Translations under genes and position numbers: made by a program
In this document: positions 39,701 through 52,757 of the stretch, in pieces
Layout: each line of letters starts with the position of its first letter
Position numbering within the stretch: the first letter of the stretch is position 1
Notes under the pieces: generated by a model
Told to the model about the DNA's origin: nothing
Seen by the model: the letters and a program-made list of their open reading frames with translations, nothing else
Database searches by the model: none
Source of the DNA: Citrus sinensis
Taxonomy: Eukaryota > Streptophyta > Magnoliopsida > Sapindales > Rutaceae
Direction of reading: 5' to 3'
Assembly (NCBI RefSeq): GCF_022201045.2
Contig: NC_068558.1
Location: forward strand, 41,807,501-41,871,500
DNA length: 64,000 nucleotides

Positions 39701-42700
39701 ATTGCTTATACACCTAGTAGAGACTGAACTTTACATATAAGAATAGGGCTTACAGGTTCTACAGCCCCAACTAAACTTAAATAATATTGAGTTATTAAGC
39801 TGATCATGGCTTGGCACAAACTATCATCTTTATTAGTAGGAAAGCCAGGTCAACTCCTTAATTCAATTGTTAATCACATAAGCCTCACATCAAGGTCAAT
39901 TGAATAATACTTCTAAAACATAAAATTCCTATTGCCTAAAAACAGCTGATCTCAGTAACTTTGCAGAAAACAAGCCACTTCGCAATTTACAGGTAGCAAA
40001 CTTATGACCATTGAAACTCTTTCAACTCAAATACCTAAAGACATAAAGAATGTAGGCTGTAAGACATAAAGAATGTAGGTTGTTGTGGCTATTTTTAGTT
40101 ACCCAGTTATATTTGTAACAATTTCCAAGGCATGTAGGAGGTTTTCAGGCATCAATCACCACATTATTATGCAAAACCAGCAGGAAGATGATGAAACAAT
40201 ATAGTGTGTCTTGTAATTATATTAGAAGAAGATGTAATCTATTCTATTGTAAATTCCAAAAATAGAAATGCTTCATGTTCTTCAACAAGACTCGAGACTT
40301 CCTCCAAAACAAACATCATCCCTCAGTAAGAAGATCATGAGAGAACAGCTATAGTTGGCATATATTTAATCCTCAAATCATAGTGATTACTATGTTTTGA
40401 AAAAGCAGATTTAACAACAAGAACTTAACCAAAATCAAGAGTGAACTGGTCAAGAGAACAGTATAAAACCTGCAGGCCATAGATGCTGGCTTCCATTTCA
40501 GCTATCATTGCATCACTGAAAGATTCATCCTTATCTTGGACATCAGCTTTAGAATCCTATTAAGAAAGAGCAAAATAAAAAAACCCAGTCATCTAGCAGC
40601 TCACACCAACGAGTAAATGCAAAATTTATAAAACCAGAGACTAGTAGGAAGTTTAACCATTCTTACCTGTGACAGAGATTCCGGAAAGATACTCTCTGAC
40701 TCAGTTTCATTAGTGGACATTACATCACTGCTAGTTGCATCCAAGTGCGAGACAACCTCAGGTGAAAATTGATGCTCAGATGGCATGCTACCAGTCACAT
40801 CTCCCACAATGACCAATGGCTCCTGTTTATTTTGATCTTTATTTTGAATTATTGAGGGTGTTTGGATGTATGCAACATCTTCTACATTTGACTTCTTAGA
40901 AACAGATTCTCCAAAACCCAATTTCTCAGCCATTTTACCAGAGCAATTTAGAAAATCATTGTCAAGAGGAGAAACCTCTCTCTTTAAAGCAACATCTGCA
41001 GTTAGGTTCTGCAACTTTGCATCAAGATCACCTTTTGGTAAATGTGAACTTGGAACAGCATCATTTTGAACCAGAGATGGGGAAGAATCTGCAGAGACTA
41101 TTAGTTTAGCTTCTCTAAGATCTGCATTAGTTTGATTAACAACTGGTTGCATGTGCACTGGTTCTTGGGAAGCTAAACCATTGCATGACCCAGATGTTAG
41201 ATCAGCCAGAGAATTTTCATCGCCAGAACCCTCTCTCGTATTTGGAAATGGGCCTGCAACATCAGAGTTCTTGGTCCATGAAAGATTGCATTTTTGTCCA
41301 CCTACCACTGTGCTACTCGATTCACAATGCTGATTGTACACAGTTTGGCCCCGGACAAGACGGTCAGATGGAGTTTTACCCAGTTCTTTGCTTTTGGGGT
41401 GCTCCATCAGAGTGTTGATACAAGGTCTGGGATGAATGACTGTAGATGCAGAAAGCATATCCCTAGAGAATCGCATATCTTGTGCATTTGTATTATCACC
41501 AGATGCCACAGTTTGATTGGAATTGATATTAGGTAAATTCTTCCTATATTCCATATTGGTTGCTGGTAATTGTTCGGCATAGAAGTTTCCACCTTCATGC
41601 AAAAACAAAACTCTTTCATCGACCTGGTCCATTGTTTTGGAAGTTGTAGAATTTCCGCCACTAGGGACCGGTTTCATGAAACTAGACTTGCTCACATCAT
41701 CTTTAGCTGTTTGGGACTTTTCATTGATATTACTGACAACATTACAAATAGGCCCATTTCTGCTGGCAAACTCTGGACATGGAGAGTGCAGCATATTTCC
41801 CCGTGATGCAGTCGTATTAATATCCAGTAAAAGCTCTGGTACTCTTGGATCCAAAGGTTTGACACTCTCAAGCAGCTGCATTGGCATTTCTGGTGAGGCA
41901 TTTGTAACTGGCAGTGAAGGCAATTGAGTCTTTGCAAAGATCAAGGGAGATGACGGGCTCACTCCTTCTACAGAACAGTAAGCTGAGGTCCCTCCATACT
42001 CCTGCAGCTTTGAATCAGAAAATGCATGTGGCATACCTTGTAGAGGGTCAATGGAGTCAAAAGATCCAGAAAAAAAACCCATAGCTTCCTCTGGGTGTGG
42101 GAGATGCTTTTCTGAGTGGAAAATCCTTTCCTTATGCACAGGCCTCTCACAGGTGAAACCGTCAAAATCAAAAGCATTATGATCCAAAGCTGAAGGATTC
42201 GTATCTTCAATAGAATTGCAGTAGAGAAATTGAACTCCATGGGGTTGGTCTGGCTGCTTGTTATCAACCTGTTTGTAAGGCTGAAGATAATTTGTCAAAG
42301 TTACTGGCTCCTGAGGAGGATAATTGAAATTAGCAGTGTTGGTGCCAGCATCCTCAGGTGGTAATTGGGCAGTGATGAAGGAACTACCGCTCTCAATGCT
42401 GGAGTTATTCCCATGCAGTTGATTAGGATGTCTGGTTGTATCACTAGATTCATTAATAAATTGAGTAGGATGGAAGGCATTCAATCCACCCTTAACCTCC
42501 AGAGGTACCACGGAAGTTGGAGCAAGTTTCTGAAAACTTGGATTAAGATCCAAAATTGTCCCTATTCGACTGGCTTCATTTCCCAAAGTCTGCCCACCAG
42601 CACTTTTCCTAGGACTGGAACCCAGCATACCATTCACAGCAACAACATATTCGTAATCAGGACTGTTCGGCTGAATAGTGTTTGCCTCCAAGGAAGCTGT

Positions 42701-43603
42701 GTTCTCAGATTCACTCAAGGGAATCAAAAATAACCTAAGTCTTTGAGAACCCTCAAGTCTTTCAAGTCCACAATATTCATCTATCATATTCTGAAGGTCA
42801 TCATCCGAAGACACAGATATAAGGGCATCAAGATCCTCACCTGGAAGCTGATATTTGATCAAGTGAGGTTGGTTGCAAATATTCGAAGTTTTCTTCACAA
42901 GTTCTTCCCAAGAAAGATTTGTCCTAAGAGAAATGATCCGTGTCTCTCCCCCTACATATCTGAGTTTGCCATCACTGGGCCTGGGCAATATTTTCCCACC
43001 AAAGCTGCAGAGAAATTTCATCTTCCCAGATTGTGATCTACCCAAAACTTTGGGCCCATTAAAGTTGCTGCTGCAAGAAGGCTCTATAACATGAGTGGGT
43101 GGAGAAGTTGATACCAAACCAGCTGCTCTATCACCGTTCAGCTCACCAAAAGCTTTTCTTTCCCCACATTTACTATCAGCATCTTCTTTACGATATCTGC
43201 TCACTTTATCACCATAAGCCCCATTCTCCATCTCCTTAAGAGACCCTTTTGTGGATCCAATATCAGAAATATCAGAAGCACTCTCAGAATCCATTCTCTT
43301 CAACCCAAGAATTCGGGCAAGATCCTCGTACCTCATCTGGTTATTCTGATTATAATGTTGTCCAACCATCATCTCATTATTCTGAACTGTGTTGGTCATG
43401 GCTGGAATCCCTCTTGCAGCAGTACGGTCCTGAAGAAACTCCATGGAAAATTCCTCACCTGTCCGTACAGACACATTTGTATGTACATCTTTTACAGTAT
43501 TTGGTACTACATAACTTGACTCTAGTTGGATCCATTGACCAGATGGGCCAGGTGCCTCGCTGGTCATGGTAGGATCAGATATGGGAGGCCTATTCAGCTG
43601 CAT
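36798..43603 (-). CDS. PB1-domain Raf-like protein kinase (MAPKKK group B4)
   Basis: Eight coding exons in gene order: 43603-40667, 40556-40470, 39456-39304, 38654-38491, 38398-38251, 37962-37840, 37760-37673, 37009-36798. They give 1303 aa. Residues about 194-298 form a PB1 domain ([20 protein letters not shown], later [20 protein letters not shown]). A long low-complexity Ser/Asn-rich middle follows. The kinase domain starts near residue 1015: Gly loop GSGTYG (about 1022), Lys1042 in VAIK, catalytic loop [10 protein letters not shown] with Asp1144, DFG at 1166-1168, and [13 protein letters not shown] in place of HRD is typical of this plant group. B4 Raf kinases phosphorylate SnRK2 kinases in osmotic-stress signalling. 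From memory the nearest by position would be Arabidopsis At3g24715. The substrate is inferred. Confidence 0.93.
40035..40083. repeat. Short tandem repeat (22 bp, two copies) in a kinase intron
   Basis: The segment AAGACATAAAGAATGTAGG is repeated with a 22-bp period inside the intron between kinase exons 2 and 3. Confidence 0.75.
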
Positions 43604-44330
43604 AACAGCACTGCCTTAGCTCCTCAGCTGCTATTATCATCTCCAATCTGAAAATACACAAGCTAGTGGTTCTCGTAACAGCAATCCCCACTAATTTCTC
43701 AATTAATTGAAATTATCAAGTATTGAATTCCCTATCTATATGATCAAAATCAAATATCAAACAATTCTTCCGAATTTACACACAAATGAATTTTTTCCCT
43801 ATCTAAATTCACTGTAGAATTCAGTGAATTACACACGAACTTATCTCACAAACAATCAAGAAGCGAAAGCAATTATTACGATTGAGCAGATCCGAATTGC
43901 ATGTATATCACAATCAATCATGTAAATCAATCAAATACCGCATGATCTTCTGCCAACATTCTGTATACAAAACCTGAACAGTTGAAAAAATAACATAGAT
44001 TAAACAAAAGAGCACAGCTTCAATAATTTTCTTTCTTTTTGAAAAAAAAAATCCTGAACTGATAAAATTGAATATCAAAACTGGATCAGAGTACCTGATT
44101 ATTGGCTTCTGCTCGGCAACTCTCTCTGTCTCCGCTTTTGAGTTACTGATTTAACAAAAAAAAAAGGTTTTTGGTATTGAATTATGTGGATTTCGAAGAG
44201 CGATCAGGAGAAAAAAGAAAAATTAAACTTAAAATCTTGGATGAGATGAGAAATCGAAAATGGTGAAACGGAACGATAGAGAAGAGAAAGCGTGGCTTAA
44301 GCCTGTAGCAGCTTCAATCTCAGGCGCGAC
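43604..44330 (-). other. 5' leader region of the Raf-like kinase gene, probably with introns
   Basis: Upstream of the ATG at 43603 are donor-like sites (for example CAGGTACTCTG on the minus strand near 44095) and pyrimidine tracts. GC-richer sequence at about 44280-44350 may be near the transcription start. The exon structure of this leader is not resolved. Confidence 0.4.
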
Positions 44331-44536
44331 ATTGCCGAGAATTAAGCGGCATCCGCACTCAGAGCTAAATTAAAATTGAAATTTCCCTTTTTTTAACTGT
44401 AAACGTAATTTTTAAATGTATAATTCTTTTTGTTTTTACTCCCTCTCTCTGCCCTCCGTCCGACGTGGCCCGTCGTTATTCGGACATAAAATTAACCTTA
44501 TCAGTTCTGCTTTCATATAATCTCTCTACTAGAAAT

Positions 44537-44745
44537 GTCACTAGAAAAATAGGGAAAACTTTTATAATTAATTCTTAATAATTATTTAAATCAATCTCTT
44601 TATTAAAACATAAAGAAGATTATCATAAATAATAAATAGCTGTCATTGGAAAATTAGGGAAAATATTTATAATTAATTATTAATAATTGTTTAAATCGAT
44701 CTTTTTATTAAAAAATAGAGAAGATTATCATAAATAATAACTTGC
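44537..44745. repeat. Tandem duplication, about 105-bp unit, two diverged copies
   Basis: Copies start at 44537 (GTCACTAGAAAAATAGGG) and 44642 (GTCATTGGAAAATTAGGG). Both include TATAATTAATT and AGAAGATTATCATAAATAAT. Confidence 0.85.
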
Positions 44746-46113
44746 TATTGAAAATTTCAGTTATCAAGTATGTTGTTGGTTCACTAGCAGATATCGCCAA
44801 ATTTGTAAGTATTTGTGATAAATTCAATAAATAGTCGTCATATTGTGTCTAAGCTTCGTACACCTGATTCAATTAAATCTTAGCCGTTGGAAACGGGGAA
44901 TTGCAAGTTCGGTGGGTAACAGGTGCCAATGCCAATTCTGGCCCAGCGAAATGGGCCGGTACCAAATGGACGGTCGTGATTATGATAACGGCATCCCATT
45001 TACGTGTAGTCGAGACGCCAATGGACCTCCCTCGGGTGAAAGATAATTAATGATGTGGGCGCACCCATAACCAGACGTCTTTTTGACTACAATTGCCTGC
45101 CAGACCGGCATCATGGAATGAGCCAACGACCTTTAATTTAATTTATTTTGTTTTGTTTTGGAAGCAAGCAGAATTTTCATCTACTAAATCAGTTTACGGT
45201 TGGATCACTAATACACGTGTCACCTCGTCAAGCATCAATATCGGTAAAAGAATTTTTTTCTTTTTTTTTTGACGATAGGCATTTGTTAAACCATTGCTAT
45301 CTCAACTCTCCAGGCGTATTTAATACATTATAATGCATTACAGCGTAATAAATTATTTAATGTAGGATATATTATGTTATATTATTTAATACAAACTTTA
45401 TTATTATACTAATATTATATTATATAATATTTAGTGTTACATTATATTAATTTTTAATTATACTTTATTTAGTGGTACATGCACTGTATTGCGTTATATT
45501 TTTTTGTGTGATTAATTTAAATTACCTTTCAAAAGAAATGAATTTTTAACAAAATATTAGTTTTCATTGGCAAATTAATGCCATGTTTTTATTTATTTAT
45601 TCAAGAACAACGTGTAACTACTATCAATCTTCTTTAAATTATTAGAAAATTGAATTCTATAATTTTTGACAGCATAACATCATTTTTTTCCCCTAAAAAA
45701 ATTAAGCAAATAAAATAAATAACCTTTAATTCCCAACACAAATAAATTAATATAACCTGAAATACCACCACTCTCAATACTCGCAAAATGCCTTCATATA
45801 TTTATTCAATAGATTCTATTTATATTATCATATGTGCGTACAGTATTATAGCATTGTAAAATATTATACTTTATCATGTTACAGTTAGATGTTGGATGAA
45901 AATCTCACTAACTCAAAAGAATAATACATCTTCAAGCTGCTTAAGCCAGAGAAGATAACCATCATTGATCCAATGTGGATGCACCAAACACTTCTTGTCT
46001 TCTTCTCATGCTCCGTCCATTTAAGATTCTCATATTGGGTAACCACGTTTACCCGATGAATCAATTACCACGTGTGCAGGTAGGTCAAAAACTCTTATAT
46101 ATATATATATATA

Positions 46114-46530
46114 GGGAAATTATTATTTGTATACCCTTAGTTTACTCCATTATCAAAAATACTATAACACTTTGAGGGTGTATCAATCGTCTACCCTAAG
46201 TTGACAAAATGTATCAGCCGACCACCTAACCGTTAGTTGCCGTTTAAATATGATAACGTCAGAAGAGTAATCTGGTCTTTTCATATGATACAAGTGATAA
46301 TTTAAGAGTATACAAGTGATAAAAAGATAATTTAAGGGTATACAAGTGATAATTTTCAAGGGTAAAATCGTCAAATAACTGCAATTTCGTTAATTTTCAA
46401 ACGGCAATTAACGATTTGGTGGTCGGTTGATACATTTCGTCAATTTAGGGTGGACGATTGATACACCCTCAAAATGTTGTAGTATTTTTGATAACATAGT
46501 AAATATAGGGTATACAAATGATAATTTCCC
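46114..46530. mobile_element. 417-bp inverted-repeat element (Mutator-like MITE, long TIRs)
   Basis: The left arm 46114-46247 and right arm 46399-46530 are near-identical inverted copies of about 132 bp. The ends are GGGAAATTAT and its complement ATAATTTCCC. The short interior carries repeated ATACAAGTGATAA motifs. Both flanks are TA microsatellite, so the target duplication cannot be resolved. There is no coding capacity. Confidence 0.85.
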
Positions 46531-46560
46531 TATATATATATTAAAAACAAGAATCCCCTA

Positions 46561-46675
46561 TGTTACATGTACGTAACTTACAACTCTCTCATATGAATAG
46601 TAAGTGGTGTGGGTCCACGCACTATTCATGTGAGAAGGTTGTAAGTTACATGCATATAACTTAGCATTAGCCTAA
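46561..46675. repeat. Imperfect hairpin with about 45-50-bp arms
   Basis: The left arm contains ACTTACAACTCTCTCATATG and the right arm its near-complement, with a short central loop around GTGTGGGTCCACGC. It lies just beyond the 46114-46530 element and could be a separate small foldback element. Confidence 0.7.
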
Positions 46676-49073
46676 AAACAATTACTACCTTAGAGCTGCT
46701 CTAAAATAGAGCACAAATTATAGCCACACACGCAAAGTGATAAATAATTAAAAATATGTTATAACTTTAATCGTGTGGTTATAAAGATACGTTTTACCTT
46801 AGAACAGTTCCAACATAGCCGAACACATATATAAAACACTCAAATTAACAAAAGCACAACTATTTAGACATCAAAACACACTTTTAGATTATTATTAACT
46901 TTCAACTACAAAGGTAAAAGGGACCCAATGAACCAGGCCATATATTATTGGTTAAAAGAAACCCAAAAAAAAAAACCCTTAGACCAAATTTCACAACCCT
47001 TTTACAAATAACTACAATAATATATACATCATACAAGAAACTCACATCAAAATCATATAGTAATTGAATTTTCATAGCCTCTTAAAACGAAGGGATTGGC
47101 TACACGTTTCCAGATAATTTTTGTAAAATCATCCTATAACTTCACAAGTAGAAAAAAATTACTACAAATCGAATGTTGGTCTTGTGCTCGTCTTGTTTCC
47201 AGTGGTATGGGCTTGAACCTCCATCCACCATTCTTACAAAATGAATTTATTACAATTTTTACAAAGAGCATCAAATAAGAATTTTTCAAAAGCAATATAG
47301 ATTAAAATAAAATCACAACACAAGGATGAACAATTTAAAGATAAAGTTCTTTTACATGCTCGGTGAGGTGCCTAATCTGAAATTGGACAATACAAGCTGT
47401 GTCTAAATTTACTTATGAATATAAGCAAAAGAAGATACTAAACAAAATCTTCACGGTAACAGAATCAAGTTAACAAATGGAACTTATTAGTTTACCGACA
47501 ATAGTTACAGTATGAAGCTCAAGTGAAGTGTGTGCGAATGATTATCAGGTCTAAGCATAACATTCCCTAAGCAGGAACAGGTACATTCAGTGATTATGTT
47601 GTGCTTTGAGGCAAAATATTACAATTAAAAGTTTGTAAAATTCAACTAAACAAATAAAACAACACAACCCACAGAAAAACCAACATAACCAAACGACAAC
47701 AACAACAGCAGCAAGAAGTAGCTATGGTGATGTTGGAGCATAAATCAATTTTAAGCTTCGGAAACCAAAAACTCAAAAATCAAATTTAAATCAATTTGAG
47801 ACTCATAAATCAAATTCAAATCGACATCAGAATCAACAATTTAAATCAAACTCTAAGAAGATTTATAAATTAACTTAAGATTCATAAATCAAACCCCAAC
47901 AGTGGCGGCGTCATAGTAGTCTGAACAAGCGTTTCATTTACCATACAAGTCCCTGGTAAAATTTAAAAATAACTAAAATATCTAGTATTTATTTTTACAC
48001 TTCCAACCCATAAAGAAACATTGTTATTTTGAAATTTCTCAAGGCCTAACTCTCCTTGCACAAAAGTATAGAAACTACTTCATCTTACTGAGTATATCCA
48101 AATGATTTTTCTTCGAAGAATCTTATAACACTTAAAAATTCAACTTGGTGTTTACATGATGAAGGTGGGTTCTAATAGCAAATTTTCAAAATTGAAATTC
48201 TGATAAGCTAACAAGAAAAATAGTTGATACTAAAATTAATAAATTGTATTTATTAATTTATTATTAATGACATTAATATTGATTTTATTAGTTGTCATGA
48301 CTACAGTAAAAAGGCATTTTCAGCCATAAATTTTGTGAAAAAACGTTTATGAAATCAGATAAGAGATTAATGATTGAGTGATATTATTGTTGTATATATA
48401 AAAAAAGATTTATTTTGTATTCTTCGTAATAAGATTATTCTTTATAGTTTTTAACACATGAAAACACGTTGAGGTCATTTATAAATGTATTGAATTGAAT
48501 ACATCAATAAATATTTATTATAATATTTTTTTACTTGTCGACTATTTTTTAAATCATATTGTTATTTGAATTTAGCCCCTACTAGATTGAATTCTTGGCA
48601 GTGCTAGTGAATCATAACAATAACCTGCTACTTGAAGCAAAACGCAAGTTAGCAGTGGCTGGAGTGTCGTGACACAGTGTTAGCATTGGTGATGGAGTCA
48701 AGAGACGATGATGGGCTGAGTGGCAATGCTAGAATCTGGATTGGGCGAAATTTGTCGTGAAGGCCAAAAGCATGGAAGTGTTAAAACAAAAAATTCTCGA
48801 TTTTTCATTTTTGATTTTTGCTCAGCAATGTAATCCCATGTAAACTTGACCTTGTTGGCCTCCCCTAGGGCATTAATTCATTTGCGCAATATAGCATGTG
48901 TTGACATAGGGCGTAACAGCACAGTTGCCCTAAATGCATGCATAGACTAGTAATAAGTTAATGTAAATAGTGTTTTTATGTTATGCTACCCGGGGCAAAC
49001 ACCTCTTTGTTGAAGAATATTTAGATGAATTATTATGTGGACAAGATAATTTATAAATTAGGTATATAAATAT

Positions 49074-49322
49074 GGGTAAATTTTGAACTACTTTTATCAT
49101 TAATCGACTATTTTAAGTTACCTCCTTACCTTTGAAAACGTCAAATGACCATTATTTTTGTTTTTAAAAAAGTTAAGAAAAAATAGAGATAGGTTGATGA
49201 ATTTTATTTATTCTTTTTTGTTTTCTTAGCTAAAATAGAGGGTAAATTGAGATTTTTAAAAGTAAGAGGAGTGATTTAAATATAGTTAATTAATTCATGA
49301 AGAATAGTTCGAAATTATCTCC
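49074..49322. mobile_element. 249-bp MITE with degenerate TIRs and 8-bp target duplication
   Basis: The left end, starting GGGTAAATTTTGAACTA, matches the inverted right end with many substitutions over about 80 bp. The direct repeat ATAAATAT flanks both sides (49066-49073 and 49323-49330). An 8-9-bp duplication fits a hAT or Mutator-type non-autonomous element. Confidence 0.7.
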
Positions 49323-49635
49323 ATAAATATTTATATCCAAATTGTGGAATGAACCATTCCAGTCAAGAACAACAAACATAACACTAGCTATCTCAATTCT
49401 ATAATTACTCTTTCAAGAGGAGATTATCGAGTGGGGAAAGGATCTAATCATTTCAAAAGAAAATCTGAAGGTCTATTTGGGATTAATGCCAAGCAGCTCA
49501 GCCGAATATTTTAAGTGGATAAAGAGGGTGGGAGTAGTTAGAGTATGGCAGTGCTCCCAATCGGGTCCTAAATCTATTAAAAAAAATTATTACTATTTAG
49601 ATAATGAAAACCTACATATTTTCGTCCATAGTTTG

Positions 49636-49681
49636 TTGTTGTTATTGTTGTTGTTATTATTATTATTATTATTATTATTAC
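49636..49681. repeat. (TTG)n/(TTA)n triplet microsatellite
   Basis: A run of TTG units followed by TTA units in intergenic DNA. The Leu-rich open frame across it is an artefact of the repeat. Confidence 0.8.
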
Positions 49682-50530
49682 GACGTTTAACCTGGTATTA
49701 GAGAGACAACAAATGATTATATGATAACATATTTTATAACGAAGGGAGAGGCATGATGAGCTCTTTCGAGTTTCATGCATAAAGACAGGACCTAACTAAA
49801 TACGTAAAGTCGCATAACATAAATTGTAAAATTTGCTTGCAACTGTAAAATTAGTGTTTTGAATTTTTGGAGTATAATTAAAAAAAAAAAGGGTGATATA
49901 ATAATTAACTTACATTATACGAATTAACTTCCGATATTATTGACATATAATAGTTTGTCTGTTTACAATTCTCCAATAATTTTTTTTAATAAAATAAGAA
50001 GAAGAAGAGTTTCTTCTATCCATATATATCCTTCCGTCGAAGCTTCATAAAACTTCTTTATACAATTATTTTTTTTTTCAAAATTTAAAACTAACCTCTA
50101 AAGTCAACTTTAAATAAATGTTGATTTTTTTTGAAATTAAACTCAATGGAAATTTTAATCAAATTCTACAAAAATCACGAGACAAATTCATTGTCACTCA
50201 AATACACTAAAAAGTTCAAGGCACATGGGCAAGTAAGTACAGTTTAAGAAAAAAAAGGATATCTATTTCAAATAACAAAGAAATATTTAAAAGTATGATG
50301 GTAGCGTTTACTTATCGGATTGAATTGAGAATCATGAGGAGTAAAAATGTGTGAAGTGAGAGTAAAAGTATATTCTTTGCTTACATTGGAATATGAATTA
50401 GAATTTCATTTATGTATTTACTTTGTCTTGAATTGAGAGTAAATTGTTTCGAATTATAGTTTCACCTTTAATTAAAGAATTGTAGTTTTTAGCTACAAAG
50501 TGAATCAAAAAATATATTTATAAGATAAAC

Positions 50531-50753
50531 TATTTATTTTATTATTAATTTTAATTATATAATTAATAATTATTATTAATATTCTCAGTACGTGAAATAT
50601 TATTAGTAATAATATAGTATAAAATTAATATTTTGTTAAAATTAATATTTATTTTATTATTAATTTTAATTATATAATTAATAATTATTATTAATATTCT
50701 CAATACGTGAAATATTATTAGTAATAATATAGTATAAAATTAATATTTTGTTA
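50531..50753. repeat. Tandem duplication, 115-bp unit, two nearly identical copies
   Basis: The segment starting TATTTATTTTATTATTAATT and ending TTTTGTTA occurs at 50531-50638 and again at 50646-50753, with a single visible change (CAGTACG versus CAATACG). Confidence 0.9.
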
Positions 50754-52588
50754 TAAATAATAATTATTATTAAAATTACTAATAATTTTTTCTTTTCTTT
50801 TTTGAAACATCAAGATGTCATTAATTTGCACTATTAAAGCATGTTTCATAGTTTAGAAATTTTTTAGCTTAAGAGAGACTATCAAACAAGATCTAAACGT
50901 GATCCATAGATATACGGTAAGACCACGCCTAAATCTGAAAAAGTGATAGCAGTAACTTTGATTGTGACTTCAACTAGTAAATTGGGAATCTATTTATTTT
51001 TATGCAGAACACTCATAAAAATAAGACGAGATTTCCATAACTATCCGCAATAAATTTGGGATTAAACTTGCTAAAAAGAGATATTAAAAAAAAATCCCAA
51101 AAAATAATCTAAGGCTCTATTTGATATTACTGTTAAGCCGTTCCAATTTTTTTAGTAAACAATTACAATTTTAATTTAAAAATAAAAAAATGGTTTTATT
51201 CACAGTTGTTCAATGAAAACTTTACATTATTATTTTTTCAATTAGCTTTAAAAATTATATTTATTAAATACTAATAACTTTATCTTATAACTATAACTTT
51301 TATGTCTCATGACTTGTGGCCAAAGTCTCACAGTATAGGAACACATTATCCTTTTTTTCTTTCTCATGAACAAGTTTATTGCGTTACCATCATTATCGTA
51401 CAGCTATAATGATTAAGTGTTATTGTTCAATTATTGATGGACCACACAATCAGATTTTTACAAGAATTTTTGTATTTAAATAAATGAATCGAATTGGAAT
51501 GAAATCATATATGAGTTGGGTCAAAATTGAATGGATTTGAATACCATTAATTTATTATATGAATATCTATTTAATTTTTTTATTGTATAAAATTAAACAA
51601 ATCGATTGAATTTAGATTCGTTTATCTTTTTTTTTATATAAAATTAATAACAAATCAATTGAATACGGGTTCATTTACAAAAGCAATAATTACTAAATAA
51701 AAATCAAACAAAATAAAATAGAACTACAAAATTAAAATCGTACAAAATACAAATGAATCACAAATGGATAAATAAATAAGTGACCTCAAAATAACAATTC
51801 GATTCCACCAATTTAATAAACAAATTGATCTTTTCAAACCGAAACCCGTTTAATTTAAATCGAATTGCATTAAATAAATGTATCACAACCAAAATTGCCA
51901 CCCCTACTCATTAATGAAGCAGTTATGTGTCGACTAACCGTTTTTTCTTTATTTTTAAAGATTAGTCAACTGAAGTAAATTAGGCCGACTTGTGGACTAT
52001 TACCCTCACATTAGAGTCTTAATGGACTCAATTTTTCCCCTCAATTAAAAATAATAGAGTGGAGGTCATTGCAATCTTTCTCAAAAGATTGAGAGGGTAG
52101 AAATCTATCTAATTATCTGATTGTAATACCATCAAATGCTTCATAAGGATGTAATATAATAAGAATTTAATGCAAAACTAATAATACCAGTAGTTTTCTA
52201 TAATAATATCAAATGTCCTATCAAGTCATCTATCTGTATTATTCGTATTAAACTAAAAAAAAAAAAAAAAAAACTGAAGTAAACTGAAAGAAAGGTGAAT
52301 AGTGTTGCTTTGGTTTCTGAATATATTTTTAGTAATTTTTTATTTATTGATTATACGCGTTTTAATGCTTTTGTCTGATGGATCACATGCTTACATCTGT
52401 GAAAGAGAGAGAACGATCGACTGGGACTGAATGATGGAGGACAAAACTGTGCAAAAGAAAATGACACGGAGTTAAAAACCAACGAAATTCTATAGCCGTA
52501 GGGTGTAGCCCGCACAATCAGAGAATATTTCATTTTTCGCATCAGATTTCTTTTATTTGACCAAAATGCCCTTACTCGGACAGTTTGC

Positions 52589-52597
52589 ACACGTGTC
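52589..52597. promoter_or_regulatory. G-box/ABRE-like motif upstream of the sterol glucosyltransferase gene
   Basis: The sequence ACACGTGTC lies about 300 bp before the ATG. It matches the ACGT core bound by plant bZIP and bHLH factors. Placement is promising but function is not shown. Confidence 0.35.
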
Positions 52598-52732
52598 AAT
52601 AATAAATGAAAAAACCGCAAGAATCCACAGGACCCGTCACCCACTGCGTTGGGCGTGCCTTCTCTCTCGAGTCTTCAGAATCCGCGAAAGCAAAATTCTC
52701 CCTTGTTTTACGCCACTAGTGAGAATCCAAAA

Positions 52733-52757
52733 ACACACACACACACACACACACACA
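52733..52757. repeat. (AC)n microsatellite in the promoter/5' UTR of the glucosyltransferase gene
   Basis: A perfect dinucleotide run about 140 bp upstream of the ATG. It may lie in the 5' UTR or the proximal promoter. Confidence 0.85.

Noticed and set aside
40866..43572. Many open frames overlapping the first kinase exon on both strands
   Set aside because: Shadows of the 979-codon coding exon of the Raf-like kinase.
49477..49701. Open frame with a long Leu run
   Set aside because: The Leu run is a translated TTG/TTA microsatellite.
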